A stretch of 64,000 nt of DNA from Nocardioides sp. (lineage in GTDB: Bacteria; Actinomycetota; Actinomycetes; Propionibacteriales; Nocardioidaceae), in assembly GCF_004803405.1 (NCBI RefSeq), contig NZ_SSXI01000004.1, positions 1-64,000 on the forward strand, read 5' to 3'. Made by a program: the position numbers and the translations under genes. The notes below the pieces were generated by a model that worked only from the letters and a program-made list of their open reading frames with translations, searched no databases and was not told where the DNA came from. Numbering within the stretch: the stretch's first letter is position 1; each line of letters opens with the position of its first letter. Positions 45,275 through 54,426 of this stretch are shown in pieces.

Positions 45275-45955
45275 TTGAAACTCGAGCATTCGTTCCATGT
45301 CGATGAGGACATCGACGTGGCGTGGGACGTCCTCCAGGACGTCCGCCGCATGGCCCTCTGCATGCCGGGGGCCGCCGTCGACACCGTCGACGGTGACGAC
45401 ATCACCGGCACCTGCAAGGTCAAACTGGGACCGATCGCGCTGACCTATCGCGGACAGGCGACCTTCGTCGAGCGCGACCCCGCGGCTCGCCGGATGGTGC
45501 TGGAGGGGCAGGGCCGGGACGGGGCGAACGGACGCGCGTCGGTCACCGTGGTCGCCACCCTGAGCCCCGACGGCACGCAGACACGCGTGGATCTTGCGAC
45601 CGATCTCAAGCTCACCGGCAAACCGGCCCAGTTCGGCCGAGGGGTGATGGCCGACGTCGGCGACCGGATCATCGGCCAGTTCGCGGACGCTCTCGCTCAG
45701 CAGCTCGCTGCCGACAGGATTGCGCCCACGGGGGCCGATCCGGAGGTCCGCAACAGCGCTCCTGGTGACGGAGCGGACGAAGCGCTGGATCTTCTCTCAG
45801 TGGCAGGGCAGGTCGCGGCTCGCCGTACGGCGATGGTGGCGATGCCACTCGTCTCCGTGCTGCTCCTCGTCCTCGGCCTGCGACGGGCATCGCGTCAGCG
45901 GTCTCGGCGTCGCGAGCATTCCTCACCTCGGCTCAACGAAAGCTCTAGGTCATGA
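45275..45955 (+). CDS. SRPBCC family protein (CoxG-like)
   Basis: About 226 residues from TTG 45275. That start is chosen because the promoter predicts a transcript beginning near 45207, after the GTG at 45203, and because the fold starts immediately (KLEHSFHVDEDIDVAWDVLQDV). The lipid- or carbon-binding SRPBCC domain (about 1-150) matches CoxG, a protein associated with Mo-hydroxylases and thought to anchor them at the membrane. The C-terminus has a hydrophobic helix at about 190-207 (MVAMPLVSVLLLVLGLRR), supporting a membrane anchor. It overlaps the 2Fe-2S gene by ATGA. Confidence 0.85.
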   Translation: MKLEHSFHVDEDIDVAWDVLQDVRRMALCMPGAAVDTVDGDDITGTCKVKLGPIALTYRGQATFVERDPAARRMVLEGQGRDGANGRASVTVVATLSPDGTQTRVDLATDLKLTGKPAQFGRGVMADVGDRIIGQFADALAQQLAADRIAPTGADPEVRNSAPGDGADEALDLLSVAGQVAARRTAMVAMPLVSVLLLVLGLRRASRQRSRRREHSSPRLNESSRS

Positions 45956-46479
45956 CACACGACACCATCAGGACAGGGCGGCCTGCTGCTGCCCAGCGGA
46001 GTGCGATCTCCTACACGCTCAACGGGGAGCCGGTGAGCTGCGAGGTCGATGCGAGGACCTTGCTGGTCCACCACCTCCGGGAGGAGCGCAACCTCACCGG
46101 AACGCACATCGGTTGCGACACGAGCCAGTGCGGGGCTTGTGCGGTCCACCTCGACGGCCGTGCGGTGAAGTCGTGCACCGTGCTTGCCGTCCAGGTCGAC
46201 GGCCGCGAGGTGACGACGATCGAGGCGGTGCGCGGACAGGGTCCGGACGACTTGCATCCCGTCCAGGAGGCTCTGCAGAGCAAGCATGGACTGCAGTGCG
46301 GCTTCTGCACCCCGGGCATGGTGATGACGGCCTTGGAGCTGCTCGACACCGACCAGGCCCTGACGCCCGAACAGGTCCAGCACGGGCTCGTCGGGAACAT
46401 CTGCCGTTGCACCGGCTACCAGAACATCGTGGACGCCCTGGTCGAGCTCTCCGCCTCGGAGTCGGGAGGCACTCGATGA
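45952..46479 (+). CDS. Molybdenum hydroxylase small subunit, 2Fe-2S protein (CoxS-like)
   Basis: A 175-residue iron-sulfur subunit. The plant-ferredoxin-type cluster is bound by GCDTSQCGACAVHLDG and the Cys of KSC, and the second cluster by CGFCTPGMVM and GNICRCTGYQNIVDA. Its role is electron transfer from the Mo site to the FAD subunit. The N-terminal lead of about 15 residues is a little longer than usual. It overlaps both neighbours by four bases (ATGA). Confidence 0.93.
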   Translation: MTHDTIRTGRPAAAQRSAISYTLNGEPVSCEVDARTLLVHHLREERNLTGTHIGCDTSQCGACAVHLDGRAVKSCTVLAVQVDGREVTTIEAVRGQGPDDLHPVQEALQSKHGLQCGFCTPGMVMTALELLDTDQALTPEQVQHGLVGNICRCTGYQNIVDALVELSASESGGTR

Positions 46480-48860
46480 CAAGCGGAGCCCAGGTGGCTC
46501 AGGAGCCCGCGACATCCACGGAGTACGTGGGTGTCTCCGTGCCGCGGCGGGAGGACTTCCGGTTCCTCACCGGCACGGGCACGTTCTCCGAGGACATCAC
46601 CCTCTCAGGGATGCTCTACGCGTCGGTGGTGCGCTCGACGCTCGCCCACGCCGACATCGTCTCCATCGCCACGGACGCCGCCCGGATCCAGCCGGGGGTG
46701 GTCGCCGTCTTCACCGCTGCTGACTTCGGCGACGACGAGATGGGAACCATCCCGACCGATTGGGAGCTGCCCATCATGGACGGCATTCCGGCTCGCTACC
46801 CGCTCGCGCGCGAGACCGTGAAGTACGTCGGCGAGGCGGTGGCGGTGGTCGTCGCGGAGACCCGCGTCCAAGCCGACGATGCCGCCTACTTCGTCGACGT
46901 CGAGTACGCCGAGCGCCCCGCAGTCGTCGACGCGGAGTTGGCGACGAGAGACGGCGCTCCACTCGTGCACGACCAGTACGAGCGCAACACCTCCTACGTC
47001 TGGCACCTCGGCACCGGCGACTGGGACTCGATGGCAGCGGCGGCCGACCACACGGTCGACGTCCGCCTGGTCAACCAGCGCGTGCACGCGAGCTCGCTGG
47101 AGGCGCGCGTCTCCATCGCCGACTACCAGGTCGGGACCGGGATCCTCACGCTCTATCTCGGGACCCAGAACGTGCACGTCGTACGCCGCAACCTGTCGAT
47201 CGCGATCGGGATCCCGGAGAACCGGATCCGGGTCGTCACTCCCGCAGTGGGCGGCGCCTTCGGTTCGAAGCTGTGCCTGTATCCCGAGGACGTCATCGTC
47301 AGCGCGGCGAGCCGCCGCCTGCGCCGGCCGATCCGATGGGCGGAGACGAGGGCCGAGCACTTCACCGGAACCTCCGGAGGGCGCGACCACATCGAGCAGG
47401 TGTCGCTGGCCGCCGACAAGGAGGGCAAGATCCAGGCCCTCAAGGTCACGACCTACGCCAATCTCGGCGCGTACGTCTCCGGCATGGGCGCCGGCATCCC
47501 CGTCGTCTCGGGGATGGTCTACCCCGGGGTCTACGACATCCCGGTCGCCGACGTCGACATCCACGGCGTCTACACCAACACCAGCACGACCGAGACCTAT
47601 CGCGGCGCTGGGCGGCCCGAGGCCGCCTACCTGATCGAACGGGCGGTCGACGAGCTTGCTGCCAAGGCCGGCATCGATCGCGTCGAGCTGCGCCGGCGAA
47701 ACTTCATCCAGCCGCACCAGTTCCCCTACTCGAACGCCACGGGCATGACCTACGACTCGGGTGACTACGAGAAGGCACTGGACAAGGCACTCGAGATGAT
47801 CGGTTGGGACGACCGGGTGGCGGAGCAGGCGGCGGCACGCGCCGAAGGCAGGATCGTGGGCCTGGGCCTGAGTGTCTACACCGAGTTCTGCGGGTTCGGG
47901 GACTCGTTCCAGCTCCAGCTCGTCGGCTTCGATCGAGCTACCTGGGAGCAGTCGGTCATCACGGTGACCCGGACCGGGTCGGTGATCGTCCAGGTCGGTA
48001 TCGATGCCGCGGGGCAGGGCCACGAGACCTCGATCGCGCAGATCGTCGCGACCGAGCTCGGGCTCGACATCGACGACGTGGAGGTGCTTCAGGGCGACAC
48101 CGACGTCGTCCACTTCGGGACCGGTACGTTCAACTCGCGGTCCATGTCCAGCGCGGGGACGTCGGCGGCGCTGGCCGCCCGCAAGATCCTGGCGAAGGCC
48201 ACCCGCCTCGCCGCCCACATGCTCGACGTCGAGACCGACGACGTCGTCTACCGTGACGGTGTCTTCAGCAGCGGGCCGCAACCGGAAGGGAGGCAGGTGA
48301 CCTTCGAGGAGGTCGCGGTCGAGGCGTGGCGCGGCGTGGACCTCCCTGAGGGGATGGAACCGACCTTGAAGGAGATCGCGGTCTTCGATCCGCCCAACTT
48401 CACCAGTCCGTTCGGGGTGCACGTCGCGGCCGTCGAGATCGACCCCGACACCGGCGCCGTCAGGATCGACCGCTACGTCGCCGTCGACGATTGTGGCAAC
48501 CAGATCAACCCCCAGATCGTCACCGGCCAGATCCATGGCGGGGTCGCCCAGGGGATCGGCCAGGCGCTCTACGAGGAGCTCGCCTGGGACGAGGAGGGTC
48601 AGCCCATGTCGACCAGCTTCATGCAGTACCCCGTTCTGCGCGCGCACCACATGCCCCGCCTGGAGACCGGGCACACCGTCACCCCCTCGCCGGTCAACCC
48701 GCTGGGCGTCAAGGGGGTCGGTGAGTCGGGTGCGATCGGTTCCCAGCCCGCCGTCGTGAACGCGGTCATGGATGCGGTGCGTCACCTCGGCGTCGACAAC
48801 CTCGACATGCCGCTGACCCCCGCCAAGGTGTGGACGGCTCTCCAGGAGGCCTCGAGATGA
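46476..48860 (+). CDS. Molybdenum hydroxylase large subunit, xanthine dehydrogenase family (form II CoxL-like)
   Basis: About 794 residues from ATG 46476, which overlaps the small-subunit stop. Mo-cofactor motifs such as GGAFGSKL and GQGHETSIAQI are present. The active-site loop reads TYRGAGRPE at about 375, the form II pattern, and not the AYxCSFR loop of true CO dehydrogenase. The catalytic Glu is in GVKGVGESGAIG at about 746-757. It therefore hydroxylates an organic C-H, aldehyde or heteroaromatic position with water as the oxygen source. The neighbours (SCP2 proteins, acyl-CoA ligase, epoxide hydrolase) suggest a hydrophobic substrate. Confidence 0.92.
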   Translation: MTSGAQVAQEPATSTEYVGVSVPRREDFRFLTGTGTFSEDITLSGMLYASVVRSTLAHADIVSIATDAARIQPGVVAVFTAADFGDDEMGTIPTDWELPIMDGIPARYPLARETVKYVGEAVAVVVAETRVQADDAAYFVDVEYAERPAVVDAELATRDGAPLVHDQYERNTSYVWHLGTGDWDSMAAAADHTVDVRLVNQRVHASSLEARVSIADYQVGTGILTLYLGTQNVHVVRRNLSIAIGIPENRIRVVTPAVGGAFGSKLCLYPEDVIVSAASRRLRRPIRWAETRAEHFTGTSGGRDHIEQVSLAADKEGKIQALKVTTYANLGAYVSGMGAGIPVVSGMVYPGVYDIPVADVDIHGVYTNTSTTETYRGAGRPEAAYLIERAVDELAAKAGIDRVELRRRNFIQPHQFPYSNATGMTYDSGDYEKALDKALEMIGWDDRVAEQAAARAEGRIVGLGLSVYTEFCGFGDSFQLQLVGFDRATWEQSVITVTRTGSVIVQVGIDAAGQGHETSIAQIVATELGLDIDDVEVLQGDTDVVHFGTGTFNSRSMSSAGTSAALAARKILAKATRLAAHMLDVETDDVVYRDGVFSSGPQPEGRQVTFEEVAVEAWRGVDLPEGMEPTLKEIAVFDPPNFTSPFGVHVAAVEIDPDTGAVRIDRYVAVDDCGNQINPQIVTGQIHGGVAQGIGQALYEELAWDEEGQPMSTSFMQYPVLRAHHMPRLETGHTVTPSPVNPLGVKGVGESGAIGSQPAVVNAVMDAVRHLGVDNLDMPLTPAKVWTALQEASR

Positions 48861-49756
48861 TCCCGTCCTCCTTCGCGTACGCGGCTCCGGCCACGCTACG
48901 CGACGCGTTGTCACTCCTCGCCGAGCACCCGGACGACACCAAGGTCATGGCCGGCGGGCAGAGCCTGATCCCGCTGCTCAAGCTCCGCCTGGCCAGTCCG
49001 GCGGTCGTCGTGGACATCTCTCGGCTGAAGGCTCTGGGCGAGATCGAGGAGACGCCGTCGGCGTTCAGGATCGGCGCCCTCGTGACCCATGATCGCCTCC
49101 TCGGTGACGAGGCGATCACCGAGCAGTGGTCGCTGGTTAGGGACGCCGGCGAAGAGCTGGCCGACCCGCTCGTCCGCAACCGGGGAACCTTCGGCGGATC
49201 GCTGGCTCACGCCGATCCCGCCGGCGACTGGCCGGCGGTCGCCCTCGCGGCCGACGCCGTGATCCACGTGCAGAGCCAGAGGGGCGCCCGGGAGATACCG
49301 GCCAACGACTTCTTCACCTACCTGTTCACGGCCGACATCGCCGACGACGAGCTCCTCACCCACGTCGAGCTCGCCAAGCCGCTGCCCGGCACGGTGACGG
49401 CGTACGTCAAGATCGACCATCCCGCTTCGGGCTACGCCGTCGCCGCCGCCGGGGTGAGCCTCACCATCGATGCCAGCGGAACCTGCCGAGCCGCGCGCGT
49501 CGCCTTCACCGGCGTTGCCACCACGCCGCTGCGTTCGGCCGCGGCGGAGCAGACGCTCGAAGGATCCACGATCGACGCCGAGACGATCCAGCGCGCTGTC
49601 GATCACGCTGCCGACGGCATCAACGTCATCGGCGACGGCTACGCCCCCGTCGACTACCGCAGACATCTCATCGGCGTGGTGACCGGTCGCGCGATCCGAC
49701 GCGCGCTGGATCGCCGGAACTGCACGCCCGACAACCACGAGAGGCCACACACATGA
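48857..49756 (+). CDS. Molybdenum hydroxylase medium subunit, FAD-binding (CoxM-like)
   Basis: A 299-residue FAD subunit from ATG 48857 (MIPSSFAYAAPATL), overlapping the large-subunit stop. FAD-binding segments are MAGGQSLIPLLKLR and the RNRGTFGGSLAHADPAGDWP motif. The C-terminal CODH_C domain (about 175-290) is complete. It passes electrons from the iron-sulfur subunit to an acceptor. It overlaps the SCP2 gene by ATGA. Confidence 0.92.
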   Translation: MIPSSFAYAAPATLRDALSLLAEHPDDTKVMAGGQSLIPLLKLRLASPAVVVDISRLKALGEIEETPSAFRIGALVTHDRLLGDEAITEQWSLVRDAGEELADPLVRNRGTFGGSLAHADPAGDWPAVALAADAVIHVQSQRGAREIPANDFFTYLFTADIADDELLTHVELAKPLPGTVTAYVKIDHPASGYAVAAAGVSLTIDASGTCRAARVAFTGVATTPLRSAAAEQTLEGSTIDAETIQRAVDHAADGINVIGDGYAPVDYRRHLIGVVTGRAIRRALDRRNCTPDNHERPHT

Positions 49757-50175
49757 CCGACCAGCTGAAGTTCTTCTCCGAGGAGTGGTGCGCTGCAGCA
49801 GCGGCCGCGCACGAGGGCGACCTCGCGCGACGGCAGGCCAAGGCACTCAAGGACCCGGCCAACTTCAACCGCGTTCTCGCCTTCAGCGTCACGGAGCGCC
49901 CTGACCTCGTCACGCACGTCGAGATCGTTGCCGGTCGGGTGGTGAACTGGACGGCGACGGACTTCTATCCCGACGACAGGATCTTCGCCAGCTTCCGTGG
50001 CGCCACCGCAGACTTCCGCGAGGCCGCGGAGGGGAGGACGCCCGCGGCGAACCTCGTCATGGGCGGCAAGGTGCGGTTGGTGAAGGGAACGATGAAGGAC
50101 GCGATCGAGAACGCGAAGGCCCTCAACGTCCTCATCGGCGCTTGGGGCGACCTGCCGACCGACTGGGACGTCTGA
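49753..50175 (+). CDS. SCP2 sterol-binding domain protein
   Basis: A 140-residue single-domain protein. The start LKFFSEEWCAAAAAA and the core AFSVTERPDLVTHVEIVAGRVV fit the SCP2 fold, and GKVRLVKGTMKDAIENAKALN the ligand-tunnel helices. Such proteins carry sterols, fatty acids or acyl-CoAs. Its overlap with the FAD subunit (ATGA) ties it to the Mo-hydroxylase, where it could present a hydrophobic substrate to the enzyme. That use is inference. Confidence 0.8.
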   Translation: MTDQLKFFSEEWCAAAAAAHEGDLARRQAKALKDPANFNRVLAFSVTERPDLVTHVEIVAGRVVNWTATDFYPDDRIFASFRGATADFREAAEGRTPAANLVMGGKVRLVKGTMKDAIENAKALNVLIGAWGDLPTDWDV

Positions 50176-50224
50176 GTCACGGGCGAGCCTCCGCCCGGGG
50201 CCAGCGAGTGTGGAGGGGAGACCG

Positions 50225-51313
50225 ATGCGCGACATCGTCGACGGGTTGATTGGGTGGCGCGGCCGTGGTGAGCGGTTCGCGCTCGCGACCGTGGTCAGGA
50301 CATGGAGCTCCGCTCCCCGGCCGCCCGGCGCCGCCATGGCGGTGTCGGCAGCGGGGGAGGTGCTCGGCAGCATCTCGGGTGGATGTGTGGAAGGCGAGAC
50401 CTACGAGATGGCACAACGGGCCATCGAGAGCGGTCGCCCGACCCTGGCTCGCTTCGGCGTGAGCGACGAGGACGCGTTCGCAACCGGCCTGACCTGCGGC
50501 GGCATCATCGAGGTCTTCGTCGAGCCGGTCGGCGACCAGCAGCTCGCCGTGCTCGACCAGACTCTCGACGCGATCAAGGCCGGTCGCCCGACGGTCGTCG
50601 CCACGGTCACCGCCGGACCCGCCGTCGGACAGCACCTCACGATGGACGAATCCGGGCTCACCTCCTCGACCGTCGGACCCGAGGCAGTCGACATCCTGTT
50701 GCCGCGGATGGCGACCATGCTGGACCGGACCGCCACGGAGATGGTTCACATGGGGCAGCTGCCCGGTCCGCTGACGTCGACCTCGGTGTTCCTCCAGTCG
50801 TTCGCGCCGCCCCCGCGCATGATCGTCTTCGGCGCAATCGACTTCGCCGCCGCCGTCGCGGACATCGGGAAGTTCCTCGGCTACCACGTCACGGTCTGCG
50901 ATGCGCGGCCGGTGTTCGCGACCCCCGCCCGGTTCCCGGGCGTCGACCGCCTCGTCGTCGACTGGCCGCACCGCTACCTGAGCTCGGAGAAGGTCGACGA
51001 GGACACCGTGCTGTGCGTGCTCACCCATGATCCGAAGTTCGACATCCCCCTCCTCAAGGTCGCACTGGAGACGCCGGCGCGCTACGTCGGCGTGATGGGC
51101 AGCCGCCGCGCTCACGCGGACCGCCTCGAAGCACTCCGCAGCGAAGGAGTCCCGGAGTGGCAGCTCGAACGCCTCCGCTCACCCATCGGTCTGGACCTGG
51201 GCGCCCGAACCCCGGAGGAGACGGCGGTGTCCATCGCCGCCGAGATCATCGCCGCGGCAAGGGGGGCTACCGGAGCTCCGCTGCGCGAGCGCGAAGGAGC
51301 AATACACCGATGA
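50225..51313 (+). CDS. xdhC: XdhC/CoxI family Mo-cofactor maturation protein
   Basis: About 362 residues from ATG 50225, with GGAGGGGA upstream. The N-terminal XdhC_CoxI domain carries ISGGCVEGETYEMA. The C-terminal Rossmann domain has VFGAIDFAAAVADIGKFLGYHVTVCDARP and GVMGSRRAHADRLEALR. XdhC binds the molybdenum cofactor and delivers the sulfurated form to xanthine dehydrogenase-family enzymes, which matches the operon. The unusual VFGAID in place of the usual GAGxxG may affect nucleotide binding. It lies 49 bases after the SCP2 gene and overlaps the next gene (ATGA). Confidence 0.9.
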   Translation: MRDIVDGLIGWRGRGERFALATVVRTWSSAPRPPGAAMAVSAAGEVLGSISGGCVEGETYEMAQRAIESGRPTLARFGVSDEDAFATGLTCGGIIEVFVEPVGDQQLAVLDQTLDAIKAGRPTVVATVTAGPAVGQHLTMDESGLTSSTVGPEAVDILLPRMATMLDRTATEMVHMGQLPGPLTSTSVFLQSFAPPPRMIVFGAIDFAAAVADIGKFLGYHVTVCDARPVFATPARFPGVDRLVVDWPHRYLSSEKVDEDTVLCVLTHDPKFDIPLLKVALETPARYVGVMGSRRAHADRLEALRSEGVPEWQLERLRSPIGLDLGARTPEETAVSIAAEIIAAARGATGAPLREREGAIHR

Positions 51314-51816
51314 CCAGCACGGCCCCATCACCAACCGCTCATGGGCGATCCCTAGGAGAATCGATGCCCCACCCGGCGACCGGCGACTACCCGGTCAACC
51401 TGAAGGACGGTCCCGACGCCAACGGCATCGCCGGCGTCGTCGCGACACTCCTGGAGCAGAACCTCGAGGCATTCCCGGCTCGAGTGCAGCTGGCGCGCAA
51501 GCTCACCCGTCCGGTGACGATCACCGGCCGTGACATCGAGAGCACCTGCACCATCAGCTGCAGCTCGCACGACGTCACGATCGCCAACGACGTCGTCGGT
51601 ACGCCGGCCGTGACCGTGACCGCGACCGTCGAGCAGATCCTCGACCTGTCCCAGCTGAAGATGAAGGCGTCGGGGCTCCTGCCGGTCGGCTTCCTCACCC
51701 AGCGCGGCCTCCGCATCCTGGCGGCGATCGCCTCCGGCAGCCTCAAGGTCCGTGGCCTGATCACCCATCCGATCACCACCTTCCGCGTGATCGCTCTCCT
51801 GTCGGTGGTGTCCTGA
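51310..51816 (+). CDS. SCP2-like lipid-binding protein
   Basis: A 168-residue protein. The first 40 residues are low in structure; from there the pattern of beta strands (VTITGRDIESTCTISCSSHDVTIAND, AVTVTATVEQILDLSQLKM) and a C-terminal helix fits the SCP2 fold, though less clearly than the gene at 49753. The operon position between XdhC and acyl-CoA ligase supports a lipid- or acyl-carrier role. It starts inside the xdhC stop (ATGA) and ends sharing a base with the ligase start. Confidence 0.62.
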   Translation: MTSTAPSPTAHGRSLGESMPHPATGDYPVNLKDGPDANGIAGVVATLLEQNLEAFPARVQLARKLTRPVTITGRDIESTCTISCSSHDVTIANDVVGTPAVTVTATVEQILDLSQLKMKASGLLPVGFLTQRGLRILAAIASGSLKVRGLITHPITTFRVIALLSVVS

Positions 51817-53330
51817 TGCTCAACGTTGCACAGATCCTGTCGGGCGCGACGGCACGCGAGCGCATCGCCCTGCGGTTCGGGGAACTCGCGATGCCGGTCG
51901 AGGCCCTCGACAACCTCGTCAAGCAGGCCGCGAGGCTGTTCGCCGGTGAGGGCGTAGGCCCGGGACACCGGGTGGCCATGGTGATGCCGAACACGCCGCA
52001 CTTCCCCGTCGTCTATTACGGCGCCCTTCGGACCGGCGCGACCGTCGTACCGTTGTCCCCGCTGCTGACTGCGGGAGAGCTCGAGTACATCTTCCGCGAT
52101 TGCACACCGACCGCTCTCGTCGCGTGGAGCGGGTTCCACGAGGCCGCCGCGAAGGCCGCTGAGGTCTGCGGGGTGCGACTCGTGTACTCGGCCGGACCCG
52201 CCGGGGGACCGGACACCGGTCTGCCCGACCTGCTCGAGAGCGCGGCGGTTGCGACAGGTGACGACAAGCTGGCCTGCACCGACGCCTCCGACCTGGCGGT
52301 GATCATCTACACCTCGGGCACCACGGGCTCGCCGAAGGGCGCTGCGCTCACCCACGACAACCTGATGTGTAACAGCCGCCTGTTCGGCGAGAAGGTGGGC
52401 TTGAGGAACAGCGACGTCGCGCTCGCGACGCTGCCCTTCTTCCACTCCTTCGGTCAGACCTGCATCCTGAACGCGGGCGTGAACTCCGGCGTCGAGCTGG
52501 TGCTCCAGCCTCGGTTCGATGCCGCCGGGGCCCTCGACCTCATCGAGCGGCACAGGATCACCCTGTTCATGGGAGTGCCGAGCATGCACGCGGCAGTGCT
52601 GGCAGAGCAGCGGGCGAACCCGCGGGACGTGTCGTCGCTCCGATGGCTCGCCTCGGGTGGGAGCGGTCTGGCAGCCGGACTCCGGGAGGAGCTCGTCAGC
52701 GAGTTCGAGGTGCCGCTCTTCGAGGGCTACGGCCTGTCGGAGACCTCACCGATCACCCACGTCTGCGGACCCGGCGCCCACAAGCCGGGCAAGGTCGGTC
52801 AGCCGTTGTGGGGCATCGAGCAGCGCATCGTCGGTGACGACGGCGCGCTCCTGGGCGTGGACGCCGTCGGCGAGCTGCACGTCCGCGGGCACGCCGTGAT
52901 GCCGGGGTACTTCAACCGACCCGATGCCACGGAGGCCGTGATCGACCCCGACGGCTGGTTCGCAACCGGTGACATGGCCACGATCGACGCGGACGGCTTC
53001 GTGCAGATCGTGGACCGGAAGAAGGACCTCATCATCCGCAACGGCCACAACGTCTACCCCTCGGACATCGAGACCGTGATCAGCGCCCACCCGGCGGTCC
53101 AGCTTTCCGCCGTGATCGGCATCCCGGACGACAGGGTCGGCGAGGAGGTCGCGGCGGTCGTCATGCTGAAGCCGGGTGTCGAGGCGACGGCCGAGGAGAT
53201 CTCCAGCTTCGTCAAGGAGCGGGTCGCGGCGGACAAATATCCCCGTATCGTGCGGATCGTCGGCGATCTTCCACTCGGCCCCACCGGGAAGGTGCTGAAG
53301 CGCGCCATCGATCTGTCCGTCCTCGACTGA
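51816..53330 (+). CDS. Acyl-CoA ligase (AMP-dependent synthetase)
   Basis: A 504-residue class I adenylate-forming enzyme. The P-loop [21 protein letters not shown] is at about 165-186, [11 protein letters not shown] at about 305, and the C-terminal [15 protein letters not shown] and GKVLKRAID Lys complete the active site. It ligates a carboxylic acid to CoA using ATP. ATG 51816 shares its A with the preceding TGA. Being in the Mo-hydroxylase operon, it probably activates the acid product of that oxidation; a fatty, aromatic or sterol-derived acid cannot be chosen from sequence. Confidence 0.92.
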   Translation: MLNVAQILSGATARERIALRFGELAMPVEALDNLVKQAARLFAGEGVGPGHRVAMVMPNTPHFPVVYYGALRTGATVVPLSPLLTAGELEYIFRDCTPTALVAWSGFHEAAAKAAEVCGVRLVYSAGPAGGPDTGLPDLLESAAVATGDDKLACTDASDLAVIIYTSGTTGSPKGAALTHDNLMCNSRLFGEKVGLRNSDVALATLPFFHSFGQTCILNAGVNSGVELVLQPRFDAAGALDLIERHRITLFMGVPSMHAAVLAEQRANPRDVSSLRWLASGGSGLAAGLREELVSEFEVPLFEGYGLSETSPITHVCGPGAHKPGKVGQPLWGIEQRIVGDDGALLGVDAVGELHVRGHAVMPGYFNRPDATEAVIDPDGWFATGDMATIDADGFVQIVDRKKDLIIRNGHNVYPSDIETVISAHPAVQLSAVIGIPDDRVGEEVAAVVMLKPGVEATAEEISSFVKERVAADKYPRIVRIVGDLPLGPTGKVLKRAIDLSVLD

Positions 53331-53376
53331 GATCTGATGAAAGAGGCCGGCGTGGTCGGCGCACGAGGAGATTCCT

Positions 53377-54426
53377 GTGGATGATGGGCTCGCCCACCGC
53401 TTCATCGACGTGAACGGAGTCAGGCTGCACATCGCCGAGCAGGGGGCGGGGCCGCTGGTCCTGCTGTTGCACGGCTGGCCGGAGAGCTGGTACTCGTGGC
53501 GGCACCAGTTCGGGGCGCTGGCCTCCGCGGGTTACCGCGTCGTCGCGCCTGATCAGCGCGGTTATGCCCGCAGCGAGCAGCCGTCGGAGGTCGCGTCGTA
53601 CAGCCTGCTGCACCTCGTCGGCGACGTGATCGCGTTGATCGAGGAGCTGGGAGAGGAGCGGGCGGTCGTGGTGGGTCACGACTGGGGTGCTCCCGTCGCC
53701 TGGACCGCGGCGATGCTGCGCCCCGACAAGGTCCGAGCCGTGGTCGGGCTGAGCGTTCCGCCGATCCTGCCCGGTGGGATGATCCGGCCGTCGATCACCC
53801 GTGAGCAGTACGGCGAGCGCTTCTACCAGGTGTACTTCCAGCAGCCGGGAGTCGCCGACGCTGAGTTCGCCAAGGACATCCCGACCTCCTTCCGCCGGGT
53901 CCTGTTCGGCGCCTCTGGTGACAACCCCCACGTCCCGGAACCGCGGCCATTGGTCATTCCCGAAGGCCGCGGCATCCTCGATGTCATGCCGGATCCGCCG
54001 GCCCTCCCGGCATGGCTGACGGAGGAGGACATACAGGCGTACGTCGACGACTTCGCCCCGCGCGGTGAGCGGGCCTTCACCGGAGCCTTCAACTGGTATC
54101 GAAACATCGAACGCAACAACGAGCTGATGGCGCCGTTCCGCGGACGTCGGATCGAGGCCCCAGCACTGTACGTCGTGGGAGACCGCGACATGGTCACCTC
54201 GTTGCGGCCAGCGGACGGCGGCAGCTCGATGGCCGAGATCATCAGCGGCGAGGCGCCCACCGACCGGCTGAGGGCTCTTGCGCCTCAGCTGCGCGGGCCG
54301 GTGGTGCTGCGGGGTTGCGGGCACTGGACCCAGCAGGAGCGTCCAATCGAGGTCAACGCGGCACTCCTGGACTTCCTCGCCGAGGTCGACGGGCCTGTTC
54401 CTGGAGACACGAGGCCGCGTCGATGA
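53377..54426 (+). CDS. Epoxide hydrolase-type alpha/beta hydrolase
   Basis: A 349-residue alpha/beta hydrolase with a GTG start and GAGGAG upstream. The oxyanion motif is HGWPESWYSWRHQ, the nucleophile Asp is in VGHDWGAPVAW, and the His is in RGCGHWTQQERP. Tyr residues in the lid (about 150-165 and 225) are expected for epoxide opening. These signs fit soluble epoxide hydrolase more than an esterase. It converts an epoxide to a diol; the operon partner that would form the epoxide is not in the window. Its stop overlaps the ATG of the broken NmrA gene (ATGA). Confidence 0.9.
   Translation: MDDGLAHRFIDVNGVRLHIAEQGAGPLVLLLHGWPESWYSWRHQFGALASAGYRVVAPDQRGYARSEQPSEVASYSLLHLVGDVIALIEELGEERAVVVGHDWGAPVAWTAAMLRPDKVRAVVGLSVPPILPGGMIRPSITREQYGERFYQVYFQQPGVADAEFAKDIPTSFRRVLFGASGDNPHVPEPRPLVIPEGRGILDVMPDPPALPAWLTEEDIQAYVDDFAPRGERAFTGAFNWYRNIERNNELMAPFRGRRIEAPALYVVGDRDMVTSLRPADGGSSMAEIISGEAPTDRLRALAPQLRGPVVLRGCGHWTQQERPIEVNAALLDFLAEVDGPVPGDTRPRR

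Noticed and set aside
46476..48860. Aerobic CO dehydrogenase (form I)
   Set aside because: The active-site loop reads TYRGAGR and not the AYxCSFR loop required for CO oxidation.
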